A stretch of 64,000 nt of DNA, from assembly GCF_000002075.1 (NCBI RefSeq), contig NW_004797276.1, positions 316,253 through 380,252 of the forward strand. The letters run 5' to 3'. The notes under the pieces are model-generated. The model saw only the letters and a program-made list of their open reading frames with translations, was not told the DNA's origin and searched no databases. Position numbers and translations under genes: made by a program. Source of the DNA: Aplysia californica (taxonomy: Eukaryota > Mollusca > Gastropoda > Aplysiida > Aplysiidae). Shown here piece after piece: positions 1-13,055 of this stretch. Within the stretch, counting starts at the first letter, position 1, and each line of letters starts with the position of its first letter.

Positions 1-35
<35 letters not shown>

Positions 36-540
36 CTGAGCTCTAATACTGCTGGAGAGTGCAAAATAAAGATGAATGACAATGTTCACCTGTGTTCGAT
101 TTCTTTTTGTTTTGTTTTTACATGTGGTGTTTATTTTTTAAAATTAAGTTGTTGTTCCTTAAGCTGTTGATTACGATAATACTGTAGTTGGTGCCTCTAC
201 TGCTGATACTAGTACTGTTGCTGCTAACTGATTTTTTTGGTCCATTCGGATGTAAAATTGAACATAACGTTCTTTACAGTCTGTTCAGGGAGTTGTCCTT
301 CGGATGTGGAGCTGCGGTATGATGTTGAAACACCCCCTTCTCCCTGTCCGGCCCCCTTTCCTTCTTTTTCCCCCCGAAAAGCGGTTCCTCCTTCTGCTCT
401 CACCACGTAACTTCTCGTTTTCTCTCTCCCACCCCCACCCCCGCTCTCTGTCCTCCTCCTCCTCCTTATCTTCCTTGTCCTCTCCCTCCTCCTCCTCCTC
501 GTCCTCTTCCTCCTGCTACTGCTGCTGTTGTTACTACTAT

Positions 541-605
<65 letters not shown>

Positions 606-2116
606 TTGCTGCTGTCGCTGCTGATGGCGGTGGCTGAATTTTCCCCGTTCTGATTCGCTCACAATGTATACATGCACAGTACATGTATTGAAGTGTAGCT
701 TCATGCATTGAACAACCCATGAAATGACAAATCTGGCAAATAGAGAGTATTAATTTTTTAAATTTAGTGCTGACGTTTTTTGTTTTTTGTTTTTGGTCTC
801 CATTATCAGTGGATGGAACATTCGGAGGCAGGTTTGCCGTACCTTTCGTAATCAGGCGATTCACCGAGTCTCCGTCATTGATTATCGGCAACTCTTTTTC
901 AAAGCACAGTGTGCGAAACCAACACAATCCCGTGCAACTCTTCGGTTTCCTGCTTTACCTCCATGGCTTCTTTTGCAAGTGGAATCAACATCACATTACA
1001 ACGGCACACGCGGCCAGGCTTCGGAACATGAGCACTCGACAATCAATCGATAGACTTTCTGATTCTGTAAAAAGAGGTGGCCGTTTGCCGATGGCAGAAG
1101 GTTTTTCTTTCTTTTTTTTTTCTTTTTTTAATTGTTTGGACGTTTACTTGCTTTTCGTTGACAAATGCCCATACGTGATATTAATAGTCCTATTATACCG
1201 TACCTTACTGCTTTTCTAGGTTACGGCTCTTACCCTGGACTACCTCTTTTGTCAGACCGCTGACTTACACCAGTTTTTAAAAACCTCTTTAGTTAATTTT
1301 TATATGTTTATTTTGGAAGTTTAAAAAAATAGAATTATCCTCACCCCATATTGATCTATCATCTGTTTGGAGAAATATACGAGGTAAGTCTTCTCACACT
1401 AAATAAACAGCAAAAGCATCTAGAATAATAACTATTTCACAGGTAAATTTAACTAATAGGGTGGGCTGATTCACATGAAAAAGAACAACCCTTGACACCT
1501 TACGCCACCGAACTCTTTTATTCATTTGCCTGAGTGTTTGCTTTGTTGCTTCATTTAGACCTATTCATTGAGAAGAATTTATGTTAGCCTAATTAAGATG
1601 GACCAACAATCGTTCTTCGTAGTAGCCTATTTTGATAATGCGATCGATTTTCGGAGCTGATTTTTTTTTCTCATTCTGTGATCAGCGTACAGAGTTGGAA
1701 AAATGTATGCGTTAATAAATTATTCATTTGAAAAGAGGATCATTAAGGCTTGCCTCTCCCAAGGGCAAAAAGTGAAGTCCCCGTGTCTATGAGTGTGATT
1801 AAACAGAGATAAACAATCAAAACCTCAACGACCTCATGGACCAATGTTTGCAATAGCCACAAATTAATAGTCCTGTAGGCTTACCTCCCGCCCCCATCCC
1901 CCCCCCCCTTTTGGATTAAGGCAATCCATGGGTTAATTAGGCATCAATAATATTTTCTTTTCTGGTGGTAGATGATCTGAACAAAAATATTTTGATCGAT
2001 ATCCAATTAATTAATAGTGCTAGGCTATGCATAAAAACAGCTAAAACTGAAAACTAGCTCCAATCACGACATTCCATCGCAGCTCATTTTCATTTTTTTT
2101 TAAGGGAGGGGGTGGG
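1..2116. other. AAAS upstream sequence without a recognised gene
   Basis: It holds an (AG)n run at 1-33, a pyrimidine (TCC)n-rich tract at about 440-520, a (GAT)n array at 541-605, then AT-rich unique-looking sequence with no coding signal on either strand. Confidence 0.6.
541..605. repeat. (GAT)n microsatellite
   Basis: About 21 near-perfect trinucleotide units. It creates the long poly-Ser open frame seen on the opposite strand. Confidence 0.95.
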
Positions 2117-2603
2117 GGGGCTCTCGTGGCCTAGAGGTTAATGTGTTCCCCTCTCATTCAATAGGTCCCGGTTCGTATCCGGATAGCCATTGAACATTTT
2201 CATCCATAAAATTTTCTCCTTTCACATCCTTTCCTGCTCTCGATTTTCTGTTGTCTGCTTTCGTCTCCACTTTCTGCCCCCTCCTATGGACTCCTGGCTC
2301 TTTCTGCAACCTTTCTACTGCTTAATCTCCTTGGCCTCTTCTTACTGCCTTCTTTCAGCCACACCCCTGATCTTATGGCAGGTAAGATCTACATCTAGCC
2401 TTCTCGGACAAGGGCTAAAAAATTCGGAGGTCCCGTGTGCACGTTTCGCACGTTAAAGATCCCTTGGTGGTCAGAAATCAATAAGAATGGGCTTCATCAC
2501 CGGGCAAAAATCAAAATTTCCTACCAACCGAAAATGTTTGGTATGTACCATGCGCTCATATATGACCTTAAAATGCTGTTGCAAGCTTCGTAAAACACTT
2601 ACA
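2117..2603 (+). mobile_element. tRNA-derived SINE, copy A
   Basis: The head is tRNA-like: GTGGCCTAGAGGTTA (A-box-like) and GGTTCGTATCC (B-box-like) about 35 bp later. A body with a conserved GTTAAAGATCCCTTGG block follows. The 3' end, GCGCTCATATATGACCTTA through CGTAAAACACTTAC, is the tail also found on the LINE at 9424-9995. Copy B at 27324-27784 matches along the whole length. It lies about 0.7 kb upstream of the AAAS ATG. Confidence 0.8.
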
Positions 2604-2702
2604 AATTATAAATAAATTAAAAAATATCTTTAAAATGCAGTGCCGGTGCAGTTTCATCTTTGGTGGGGCCAGTTTTATATGTACACTGTCTGTGTCGGGA
2701 AA

Positions 2703-2710
2703 TGACGTCA
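2703..2710 (+). promoter_or_regulatory. CRE-type palindrome TGACGTCA upstream of AAAS
   Basis: A perfect CREB/ATF octamer lies 592 bp before the AAAS start codon. CRE sites are frequent in TATA-less housekeeping promoters, and no TATA box is seen here. Function is inferred from position only. Confidence 0.3.
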
Positions 2711-2843
2711 ACCAACAGCAAGTACGTACAGAACCAACCCCCCCCCCCCTCAACCCTCTCATCCTACTGGTCACCGTACGCTTAAAAACAAACAGAAAAT
2801 GCTAAACCCATCATAGGCCTGTTCGTGTCAGCCCCACTCTTTG

Positions 2844-2949
<106 letters not shown>

Positions 2950-3301
2950 CCTCCCCCACCCCGTTTCTACCTTTCTCTCACAATATTATTATTAGACTAG
3001 GCTTGCCTAAGCTATAATTATTGTGGTCTGCTACCCTATAAACCAAGGGAATTTACTCTCAAGAAATATTTGGAAAAATAATGATTTCCCCGGCGCGGTG
3101 TGTTTTGGTTTGAGTTTTCTCAACATCGAGTGTGCCCGGTTTTGGGCTGATGCGTTGAGCTACACCTGTACGATACCTTACCTTTTTCTGCTTACTGGAA
3201 GACTATAGATTGTAGTTCAAGACAAATAGTTCTTACTGGACGGAGCCTTGACTAGACTCTAGACCTAAGTTTTAAGAATAATAAATCAAAAGTGGATCAA
3301 C

Positions 3302-3412
3302 ATGTCAAGTATCTTGCTTCAGTTTCCACCACCTCCCAGAAGAAGTCATGTCACTGCTCTGGAACAGGAGGGGCAAATGAAAGATGTTCCGGAATCAGTT
3401 GCCTTTTCTTGT
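3302..3412 (+). CDS. AAAS: AAAS exon 1 (start codon, proline-rich N-terminus)
   Basis: Thirty-seven codons open with [20 protein letters not shown], which parallels the start of human aladin (MCSLGLFPPPPPRGQVTLY) in spacing, hydrophobic pattern and proline run. The exon ends TGT|gtaagt in phase 0, and exon 2 at 6201 begins in phase 0. This start was chosen for that match and because the joined length through QTVW (73 residues) is close to the human one (about 77). No TATA box is evident upstream. Confidence 0.85.
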
Positions 3413-4622
3413 GTAAGTACCTTAGAATAAAAATAGATCTAGATCTAGATTTTAGATCTTATCTAGATCTAGATATAGATATAGATCTAGATCTAGTCTA
3501 GTACCCTTTGTCAGGATGGCCACCAAGTCTCCATTTTGTAGGGAAATAGAACTGAAAAATGTAACTGAAATAATGAATGTCACCAGACCAAACTGTCCAC
3601 TGACACAGGCAGCAATCTGACTGAGACTGAGTAGATCTAGATCTATATCTAGAATCTAGTAGATAGATCTAGTAGTAGTGGTGGTAGTCAAGGCAAGGTC
3701 AGGTAGGCTACGTACTACGGGGTTTAATCTTGCTCCCCCCTTGATAAATTCCTCTACTATAATTACCTGTGTGTTATAAACAACGGATCCCTGTCTATGC
3801 AGAAACGGAAAGAAATTCGTTTCTCTTCGGGAGAAGTGGTCCCAGCCCAACTCCAAGACATGATTCATTTATACATTATGTACACAATCTAAAATGAAAC
3901 CAGAAGTTGCCTTTAAAAAAAAGGGGGGGGGGGGGGGGACGTAAATTCACGAACTAATGGTTTGTATTGTGGCAGTTTTTAGGGCCAAAATTGTGCTCAT
4001 CACACTAAAACGTTAGAATAGTACCGAAAATAGTCTCAAATGGGTTTGGACCTTTTCTATTTACGAAGTGGCTTAAAGTACGGCTAGCCTGAGAGTCTAG
4101 CCGTACTTAAGTTAGATCTCTAGGTTTGGCCCTACCGACTCAAACCTGTTAAGTACACAGGTCTCATTCGATCTAGATCTAGTAATTATTCAGGTTCAAA
4201 TACATGCAAGTAGGTAAGGCACCTTTTGGTTTTTGTCTGAAATACAAATGCTTTAGGCATTGCAAACTAAAAATTTCATTTACAATTCAGCCATCAATAT
4301 TAAGTACAGCTAGCCTGACAGTCTAGCTGTCCTACTTAAGTACGGCTTGCCTGGCTGTCTACCCGTACTTAAGTACTGCTAGTCAAGAAAAGTACGGTTA
4401 GACTGCCAGTCTAGCCGTACTTATCTTAGGCCCTATTAACATTACAAAAAAGGAGGTTTAAAATACATGCACTTTCATTAAGGCACCTGGTTTCGTCTCA
4501 AATACAAATACTTTAGGTACTGCAAACTAAAAATTTACAATTCAGTAGGTCACGAGGTATACAGACCCGGTAGGTTTATAAACTCTTTCGTGATTTCGGA
4601 AAGTTTCAGCGCTCAGACCCGG

Positions 4623-4708
<86 letters not shown>

Positions 4709-7700
4709 AAGTGCTAGATGACATCCTAGTTAGCAGTAGGGAACGAGAGAAAGATAGAGTGGGAAATAAGTGGGAGTGGGGAGAAAGAAAGACAGTGACA
4801 AAGAAAAAGAGAATACACAGAGAGCGTTACTGCTCGATAGAAATTATGACATTGTTTCTTTTCTTCAAATTGTGATTCCTCCAACTCCAAAACGGAGGAA
4901 CAACGATCGTTCTTCGAAAAGACATCCGCATTCTTCATTTAGAGATCTAGATCTAGATCTAGGCTAGCCTCGTTACTAAATCAATGATTTATGTCTGTCT
5001 GTCTAGATGTAGGCCATAGATCTAGAAGAACCTAGGTCTACCCTGAGCCAAGAGGGCGCTGAACTTTTCCGAAATCGCAAAAGAGTTCCTCTACCGGGTC
5101 TGTATACTTCGGGACTTTGTTCCCGGTTACCGGGTCTGTATACACTCCCTTTTTTTATGGTCAGTCTAGCCATCATATTAAGAATAAGTACGGCTAGCCC
5201 AGCTGTCTAGCCGTCATTAAGTACGGCTAGCCTCTTCCTTCTATTTAAATTTACCGGTGGAATTTTCACCCTGGCAACTCAGTCAGTTATTTTACGCGAC
5301 TTCCGTTTTTGTTTCCGATTTTGTGTCTATGGTGTTAGGCCTGGACCACTTCTCCCGAAGAGTGCCAGAAATTCTTTCGATTTGGAAGGTCTTTTTTTTT
5401 CTTTTTTTTTTTTTTTTTACCTAAGACAGAAAAATGTTTTGCGCACTCAGCCCTGATTTGATACAATGTTATGCCAATTTCTCACCTTTACACCATCCTA
5501 CCAGGCGAGAAAGGGGAGTAGGGCAGTAGGGGTGCAATTTGGGGAAAGATGTTACCCCAACCTTGTTGTGCAAATGGTCACGGTGGGGTGGGTATGAAAT
5601 CTCACCAGTGCCGGTGAGAGTGCTCGAGTGGTGCTCCAGTGTATGGAGACTTTCATGGATAGCCAGAAACCAGAAGTGTGAAATTAGTTTGGTCAATGCC
5701 TGCACATGCCGCCTTGATCATGATACGGCCGGCTGAGAAAAAAGTTTTTCAAATTGGTTGACTGTGCTTATTACACTGATGGTTAGGGCTAAGGGTGGAA
5801 GCAAAGGAGATGATCAAACATTAAATTTCTGTTTTTAAAGGTTAAACAGTTGTCCTATGAAAAGCAAGCAATGGATAAGTAGGCCTGACACACATTCTTT
5901 ATCAAAGAGGATAGAGTGCTTGAGAGGTGTGAAATTTTGATTACTGCTTGCCAACTGGACTAGTGACCCTTGATCCCACAGGCTGGGCCTCTGAAAAACC
6001 CTCCATCCTCTCCTAAACACCCTTGTCCAAGATGGAAAATGTCTAAGACAGAATTTTTGGGGGATCCCTTGTGATTCCGTCTTACACAGGTTCGATTGTA
6101 TTATAACGATACATTCTTTCTCTTCTTGTTCTTGTTGACTTTGAGGTTGAACTTGAACATTTTAAACTGAATCACTAAAGAATGATTTGTACCTTTTCAG
6201 GTTCCTGATTATCCTGATATCATTCTTAACACTGAAAGTTCCATTCGTGTCGCAGCCCGCTGTGAAAGCGCACAACTGGCTTTCTTATCCCATGGACAGA
6301 CAGTGTGGAAGAGAGCTTTGCACAGCTGGTAATTATAATCTGAAAACCTACAAGACTTGTGAATTTACCTGAATGGAGAAAGGTACAGGGAACATGACAA
6401 AAGGCAGCAAAATGTTTTAAAAAGAGCATAGTTTTCTCAGAACAATAGATCACAAAGCTGTCATTAAGTTATAATTTTTGTTATTTTGGTGTATTTATCT
6501 TATGGGAGCCATTTCATGGCAATTTTCCACAGATGGAGTGGTACTAGGTTTCATGTTTTTTGTATTACAGAGGAACATTTTTAAAGTACTTTCGTAATTT
6601 ATTTTTATGTTTCCTCAGCTTTAATTATTTTGCTTTTGTTATTACAAATACATGAATGAAAGCTTCTGCTCTTGGTTCACAGGTACAGAGGTGGTGTTGT
6701 CTGTTCACTAGAAGAAATTACTGAAAGCAAAGATGAAGGTATTGGTGTTTTTCAAAAACTTTCATAACAAATATAATTGTTTTTCAGGGTAAGCCAAAAA
6801 TTCAGTGCTATCATGTAGCTGAATTCTGATAAATCAAACATTAAGGTTTTGTCATCTGGTTTGTTTTAAAAGTATTTTGTATTTCGCTTTTTTCGTGGTA
6901 TTAAGTAACTAAATTTGTCCTCTTCTAGCACGATTACAAGGTGCTGCTTGCCCTGAGCTGTGTACTTTGATTCTCAATTATTGCAAAAGCCTCTCTTTCT
7001 TTTATGCTTTATATCACTTAATGGGTGGTTGGCGGGTACTCCAGTGTGGTTTGCTCCTACCTTTCGATCGAACACCTATTGTCCTTTGTCTCTCCTCCTT
7101 TTTTTGTGTATGTTACTCTCATGTAACACGTCTACTCTTCGGCACTTATATGACCTTATTGTGTTGCAAGTGCTGTAAAACTCTTACTAAAACAAAATTA
7201 TGCCACTTGCAGCAGATCCGTGTTACCTTGGCTATGGTGTGTGTACCTAAAGACTTGGATGTCATTACACATCAGAGGATAATAAGGCATTCTCTTGATG
7301 AAGCACAAGACCCTGGATGATGTGTTCAGCCCAGTGTGACCTGAATACACAACTGTTCTTTTGTTTACTAGTCTCTACGCCTCTTTTGCTTTGATTGCAA
7401 ACACAGGTCTTTGATAATGTGGGTCAACATGATGTGCTCACACAACAGTATAGTGCTCTCTTTTCCTTTCCACCCAGACCCACTTGTTTCATCTCTGGTC
7501 AAAGGTCTCAGATTAACGTTTTAGGATAGGTTCTGTGAATAGAGGAGTGACCTATGTAACTTGTCAGGGCCATATTATTTTTATTATAAATTGCTGCAGT
7601 TTTAGTTTTGCACCCATGTCTTAAAAAATGGCCAAAATTTCTTTTTAAAAAGCCAACAAATTAATGACTGTTCCATTTTGTCGTTCACAAACTTTTATGT

Positions 7701-10700
7701 CCTTTTTTTTTCTCTAAATTGTCTTTTTATGAACTTGGCTGGTATCCAGACTGCTAGCTGTGAGAAGAGCATCCGACAATCTTAGGGGATGTGGTTTACT
7801 AAATTTAAACTGCTTACAATGGACAGAAGGGAATCGATAACAACAACAACAACACAGCTTACACATTCTTTCTATTGTGTCCCACTTCAGTCGCTTTTTC
7901 CCCCAGTAATGTAACATTGTAGATGGCTTTAGATGAGAGAGATGACTTGCAACACCTCATTCAAGGTGTCATCCCTTCCTATATCTCCTTTTCCACAATC
8001 TTTTTTCCCCCCTGCAATAATTTTATAATTTAGCAATGACATTGCATCAACTGTCTCTCTTTAGCTCAATATGTCCTTTGCCCTTTATTCAAGAATTGCA
8101 GCTATGCTCCTGACAGAGATGAATCATGAAGAGGAAGAAGCTGGATTGAAACACAAGGTTTATGTTTACTACACGTGGGCAGTATTGCATACAGACGAAA
8201 GTCATTTTTGGTGGCCTTTGAGATACGTCAGTATGCAATACTGCCCGCGTACAGTAAATCAGTCTCCTTTTAAGACATTTTTTTCTCCTTTTCTTTTCCA
8301 GTGCCTGGCTGGATGTCATCAGTTTGCCAGACTGCTTTGAGCTGTCTTCAGAAAGTGATTTTACTGAAGGAGTCTCTGTTTCCTCAAATGGGGGTGAGCC
8401 TTGTTTCATATTTAGATTCCAATTAGAATGCCTTGATTGTGTGTGTGTGTGTGTGTGTGTGTCTGTGTTTGTGTGTGTGTGTGTGTGTGTGTTTTGCTTT
8501 CCAAAAGCACTTTTTAATGTCCTTCTATACGTTTTAAACAGATTTTATTGAATTGCATTTTTGCTGAATTTGGTATACTATTATTATTGTGTTATCTGTT
8601 TGCGTTAATTTTGATATTGATTTTGTCCAGCCATTGATCTTTGACCCTTGATTATTTGAGTGTGATAAAAAAAATTTTTCATCTTTATTGTTTTTTTTTC
8701 TACAGCTTTCAAGAGATGAAATATTGAAGAAATATACACCCGTTGCAAACTGGTAATTTGTCCTGTTTTTGATTGCTTGTTTTTTTTGGTTGTTTTTTTC
8801 TTTTTTGTGTGTACTGTTTCCAATGAAGATGGGACTTTCTTTTTTACAGCTTTTTGATAGGTATTGCGCTCATGAATTAGAAATTGTGATTTTGTTTGTC
8901 TCTGTTGTGTTCGTTTGTGTATAACATGTATGTATATATGTGTGCATACTTCTAAGGTAGTGCAATAATAAACTTGGGTTTTTTAAATCTGATTTTTATA
9001 AACCTGTTCTAAAGCTTATCATTTTGAGTATTTGTTGTGTGTTGCAATTGTATTATATCATAATGCTTGTGAATCTTGGAATGAAAAATGAAGTTTTTAC
9101 TGTGCTGTTCAAAGTGTCGCTTTGCCTTTAAGATGGAGATAATTTGTCAAATTTACCCCAGTACTATGCTTTTTACTATCCTTCCTATATTTGATCTCTT
9201 TTTTTTTTCCAAGCCTCTGCTGAATTGCAGTAATTTAATAGATATGGATAGCCATGCGGTATAACAGTTGGAACAGATAGTGGCATTTCAGCTGAAGGCC
9301 CTGAACTAAATGAATGTTTTTTCTTAGTTAATTCCTTTTGAGCAAGTACCTGGTGCTCAAGCTTTTTTCAGCTCGCACTTTCCATTTGCTTTGCAACACA
9401 AATTCACCCTCTGGCTATAGTCAATTAAGTATGTAGATACAGGTTCTGCCACTGGGAAAAACAGAAGAACAATAAACTATATACTATAAAACCCAAACTA
9501 GAACAGCGAAGTCCTTCGGACCTCTCCAGAAGAGACGAAGTCATTTTTACTCGATTGCGCATCGGACACACGGCCCTGACCCACAAATACCTACAGGGAG
9601 ATGAGAAGCCGTTCTGTGTCGGATGCGACACAGATTTTACCATTAGACACATCTTAACCGAATGTCTAGACTTTGGAGAGATCCGAAGGAAATATTATAA
9701 ATGCAAGAAATTGCAAGACATTTTTTCCGTCGTTGTTCCCAGCAGAATTTTGAATTTTGTGAAGGCCATTATGGCAAATTGTAAAGTAAAACAATATTGT
9801 TAAAAAATTTTTATTGTTAATTATAAGAGTTGTTTTAAATCGCAAATATATTTACACTGAATTTGTGTATTTTAGCATTTTAAAGTCTAATTGTCGACCT
9901 ATCGTACAGTGAACTATTGCGAATGCTACCAACTTGTGTTTTGCGCGCTCACATGACCTTATGCAGTTGCGAGCGCCGTAAAACCCTATACTACTACTAC
10001 TACAGGTATTTGTATTGATGATTATGGCCATTTATTTCATTTTGCCTAACTTCATCAGGTTCAAGAGTCCTGTGCAGGCTTTAGCTTGGCACCCACATGT
10101 TACAAAGCTGGCAGTGGCTCTCAAAGACGATTCTGTTCATGTATATTCAGCTGGGAGCAGTCTCAATCCAATTCTGAAGCACAAATTGCAAAAACAAGTG
10201 GCAGACTTGGCATGGAAGTGAGGAATTTTATGTGGTGCTCTCATTCTATTTGATGTACTGGTTACCTTTTATGACACACACTGTTCATAACATTAACACT
10301 TTGCTGCCCCATCTCGTCCATCGGCGATGTTTACCACCCAGTTTCTTTGGATTTTCCCCTAAATGCCTTTGCCTTTGATGGCAAGAGTTTTTACTATATA
10401 TGAGCCTTGTGATTGCAAAGTGTTAAAGCATTTGGACCCTTCAAGAATTAATGTGAGGCAGTTTTTGCTGCTCATGTAATTTATGTAACTTATGATGTTG
10501 AGGGAACAAGCACTAGGTTGACGCAATAGAATTTAAAACTAATAGAATATTATTTGAAAAATTCGGGCTGGTTTAAAGATCAGTATTTTAAAACTTTACT
10601 GATGATTGATTGCTTCAGGACTTTCAGTGATAAATAATGCCTCCCATCTTTGAGGTAGTCCTTTGAAATCTGTGATTTATGCTAAAATTTAGTTTTGCCC

Positions 10701-13008
10701 CCTCCCCTCCTTTTCCAGTGTTTTCTCCCACCCGTTCAGGTGTTAGAAGTAACAAATGACTATTAATGTTTGCTTAAATTGTGCAAATACCTGAATAATA
10801 ATAATAGAGGTTTCCTGTTGTTATGCTTTTGATACATATTGTGTTGAATATTTATTCCCAGACCTTTGTCAGGATCTGTGCTAGCAGTTGCTTGTGAGAG
10901 TTGCGTCTTGATCTGGCATGTGGAACCTACATCTCTGGCTGTGAGGTGAAGGCACAATATTCAAATAAAATTGATATTACGGAGTCTTGTCTCGTCTCAA
11001 CTCTAAATTCTAGCAAACCCCTGGAGCAGCAGGCACTAAATATGAAAAATTATACAGGGTTCCCGCGGCCTCCTTGAATTCAAGGAGTCCTTGAAAACTG
11101 CTTGAATTTGCTTTCAAGGAAAAATCTCCTTGAAAACTTGAATTTGTGTTCTAGGAAAAGTCTCCTTGAAAACTCCTTGAATTTTGCCAGATCGGACAGG
11201 AACACCTGTACAGAGTGACTGCCAGGCCCCGGGAATCCCGGGGGCCCCTGGAATTACCCAACAATTTGAAAAAAATCGCTGAGACCCGGAATGCAACGGG
11301 AATTTGAAGAAATCTGTAAATTGCCCCGTGAAAGACCCGGGAAAATACATAAACGTTCTCGAATATTTGAAAACCAAATCCGATAACGTCCTTGGGTCCA
11401 TTTTTGCGGGTCGCGGTTGTGATATAATATAATTAATTCGGCCGTTCCTGGCCCGAGAGTACGTTACACGCGCACAGGCGGTTATGGCGGCAACTAGTGG
11501 AAGTGTATATGCGATGGACCCTCGATATGCGATACAGAAGCTTGATCGGGAAAATCAAGATCTACTTTCGCTTTCTTTACCACCAAGAAATTTGCTGGTA
11601 GGGCCTATAGTAGTCTGATAGCGCCACATTTGTAACATGCAGGTTCTGTATTACAAAGCTCTGTCGCCATGAAAACAATTCGTTTGTCCTGTGCTGTCAC
11701 TTGTGAAAAAAACAGAAAGAAAAAGAAAGCTTCTTGTCGGGCTCGCCGTCGTGACCGGTCATTGAACCTGTGCGTTTTCGTCACATCGCGAGTATCGGCA
11801 ATGGTTGAGGTCACCAAAGTTCATGCTAAGTCTGAGCGCTGCGAAGTTTATGACTCGGGAAAGGGGGGATTATTCTTTTTTAAAAAAATATACAGTCGGG
11901 GGGGGGCTGAGGTTGAAGGCAACACCGGATGACAAAAATTTTATTCCTTCGTGGAATTGTTTCCTATTTGTATTAATAAGTAGAAAGTAAATGTTCTATT
12001 TGCTGATAGATTTAAAAGCCACACGAAGTATTAACCAAAATGCAACTTGATTTGTGTTCATTGTTGAAGTTGTTTCTGAAATGCTCGTCTTTACCCTATT
12101 TTCTTTAAGAGTTAGGTTTTTTGTGAGAAAATTGTGTTATTTTTTAAAGAATATTGTAAAGTATTTGAATAATTCCATCAGCTTTACTAAGAATGTCACA
12201 ATGTTTTTTTGTGAATGTATGTTACATCCTAAAGGTTCTAACTATTCATTCATTTGCTATAATCTTAACTCTCTGGTTCCGTGTGTTTCTTTCAAAGGCC
12301 CTCGTCAAGCACTGTCCAAGTACTGCAGTCGCCCGGTCACTCCCCTGTCACCAGCTTGGCATGGGACCCATACAGCAGCCACTTGGTGTCCGCTTCACCA
12401 TGTCATTCATCTGTTTTGGTTAGTTTCATGTTCTGTGAATCCACTAAATCTTGAAATAGTTTCTTCAACATGTTTAATTTTGATGGAGACATAAGTTCAA
12501 TCGCACCTGCAGTTTGTTTAAGTTCAGTTAGTGTTCTTTTATATATCTATGTTGCTGCAAATACATAATTTACTTCCCTTTTGAGATGGTGTGTAATAAA
12601 TAGTCAATAGAACATTGAGAGGAGTGATTTCTTTCAGAGTGAAAAATATTTTGATGCTCTTTTATAGACCTGCCACTCATCCCAATTTAATCGGGATATA
12701 CTGATTTTCTGCTCCAAATCCCGATTTTCCAGATTTCGATTACGTGTATCCTGATTTTTTGTGTTCCGTCTTTTGCGCTGGATTTTTCTAATAATTTCAC
12801 TCCCTTCTTCTCTGTCGCGGAATGTCAGCAGGAACTCGGAGCACTGTTTTCCGAAATATCGATGCTGGATTTAGTAGTTGACTCACCCCTAGTTGTGTTG
12901 GAACTTTGCTCGTACATTTTTTTTCAACTATAATGGAAGTATTATCTATTTGGCTTTCCGACTTGAGACATTCTCAAGATCTACTTTAGGTTTTTTTTCC
13001 ACTCAGAA

Positions 13009-13055
<47 letters not shown>

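Larger units (their letters stand above)
4076..5233. repeat. Cluster of GTACGGCTAG-type palindromes
   Basis: Near-palindromes of about 35 bp with the form AAGTACGGCTAGCC-spacer-GTCTAGCCGTACTT occur at 4076-4111, 4300-4340, 4337-4372, 4389-4423 and 5184-5218, plus a half unit to 5233. Each could fold into a hairpin with arms of 12-15 bp. Arms co-vary in places, for example CAGCTAG paired with CTAGCTG in the second unit. Confidence 0.8.
3413..6200 (+). repeat. AAAS intron 1: palindromes, AGATCT runs and a TIR element
   Basis: It contains AGATCT/CTAGAT runs (3434-3497, 3631-3675, 4942-4964), an A9-G16 tract (3914-3938), the GTACGGCTAG palindromes (4076-5233), two direct copies of an about 95 bp segment (4192-4290 and 4453-4546, both with ACTAAAAATTT), a TIR element (4556-5107) and a fragment of a TA-MITE end (about 6030-6101). 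No exon-like sequence is seen. Confidence 0.7.

Noticed and set aside
466-927. 153-codon - strand frame with poly-Ser
   Set aside because: The poly-Ser comes from the (GAT)n array and the remainder has no recognisable homology.
2121-2190. tRNA-like sequence with A- and B-box motifs
   Set aside because: It is continuous with a SINE body and tail and is repeated at 27724-27781, so it is a SINE head rather than a tRNA gene.
5750-6101. Full copy of the CAGTCGAACCTG MITE suggested by the GTCTTACACAGGTTCGATTG end
   Set aside because: Only the right end is recognisable. No matching left end was found upstream, so it is treated as a fragment.
7714-7917. 67-codon - strand frame with a Cys run
   Set aside because: The Cys run comes from a short (CAA)n stretch, and no splice or homology support exists.
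12054-12494. 146-codon + frame spanning AAAS exon 8
   Set aside because: It uses a different frame from exon 8. The AAAS frame gives [12 protein letters not shown], matching aladin, with proper splice sites.
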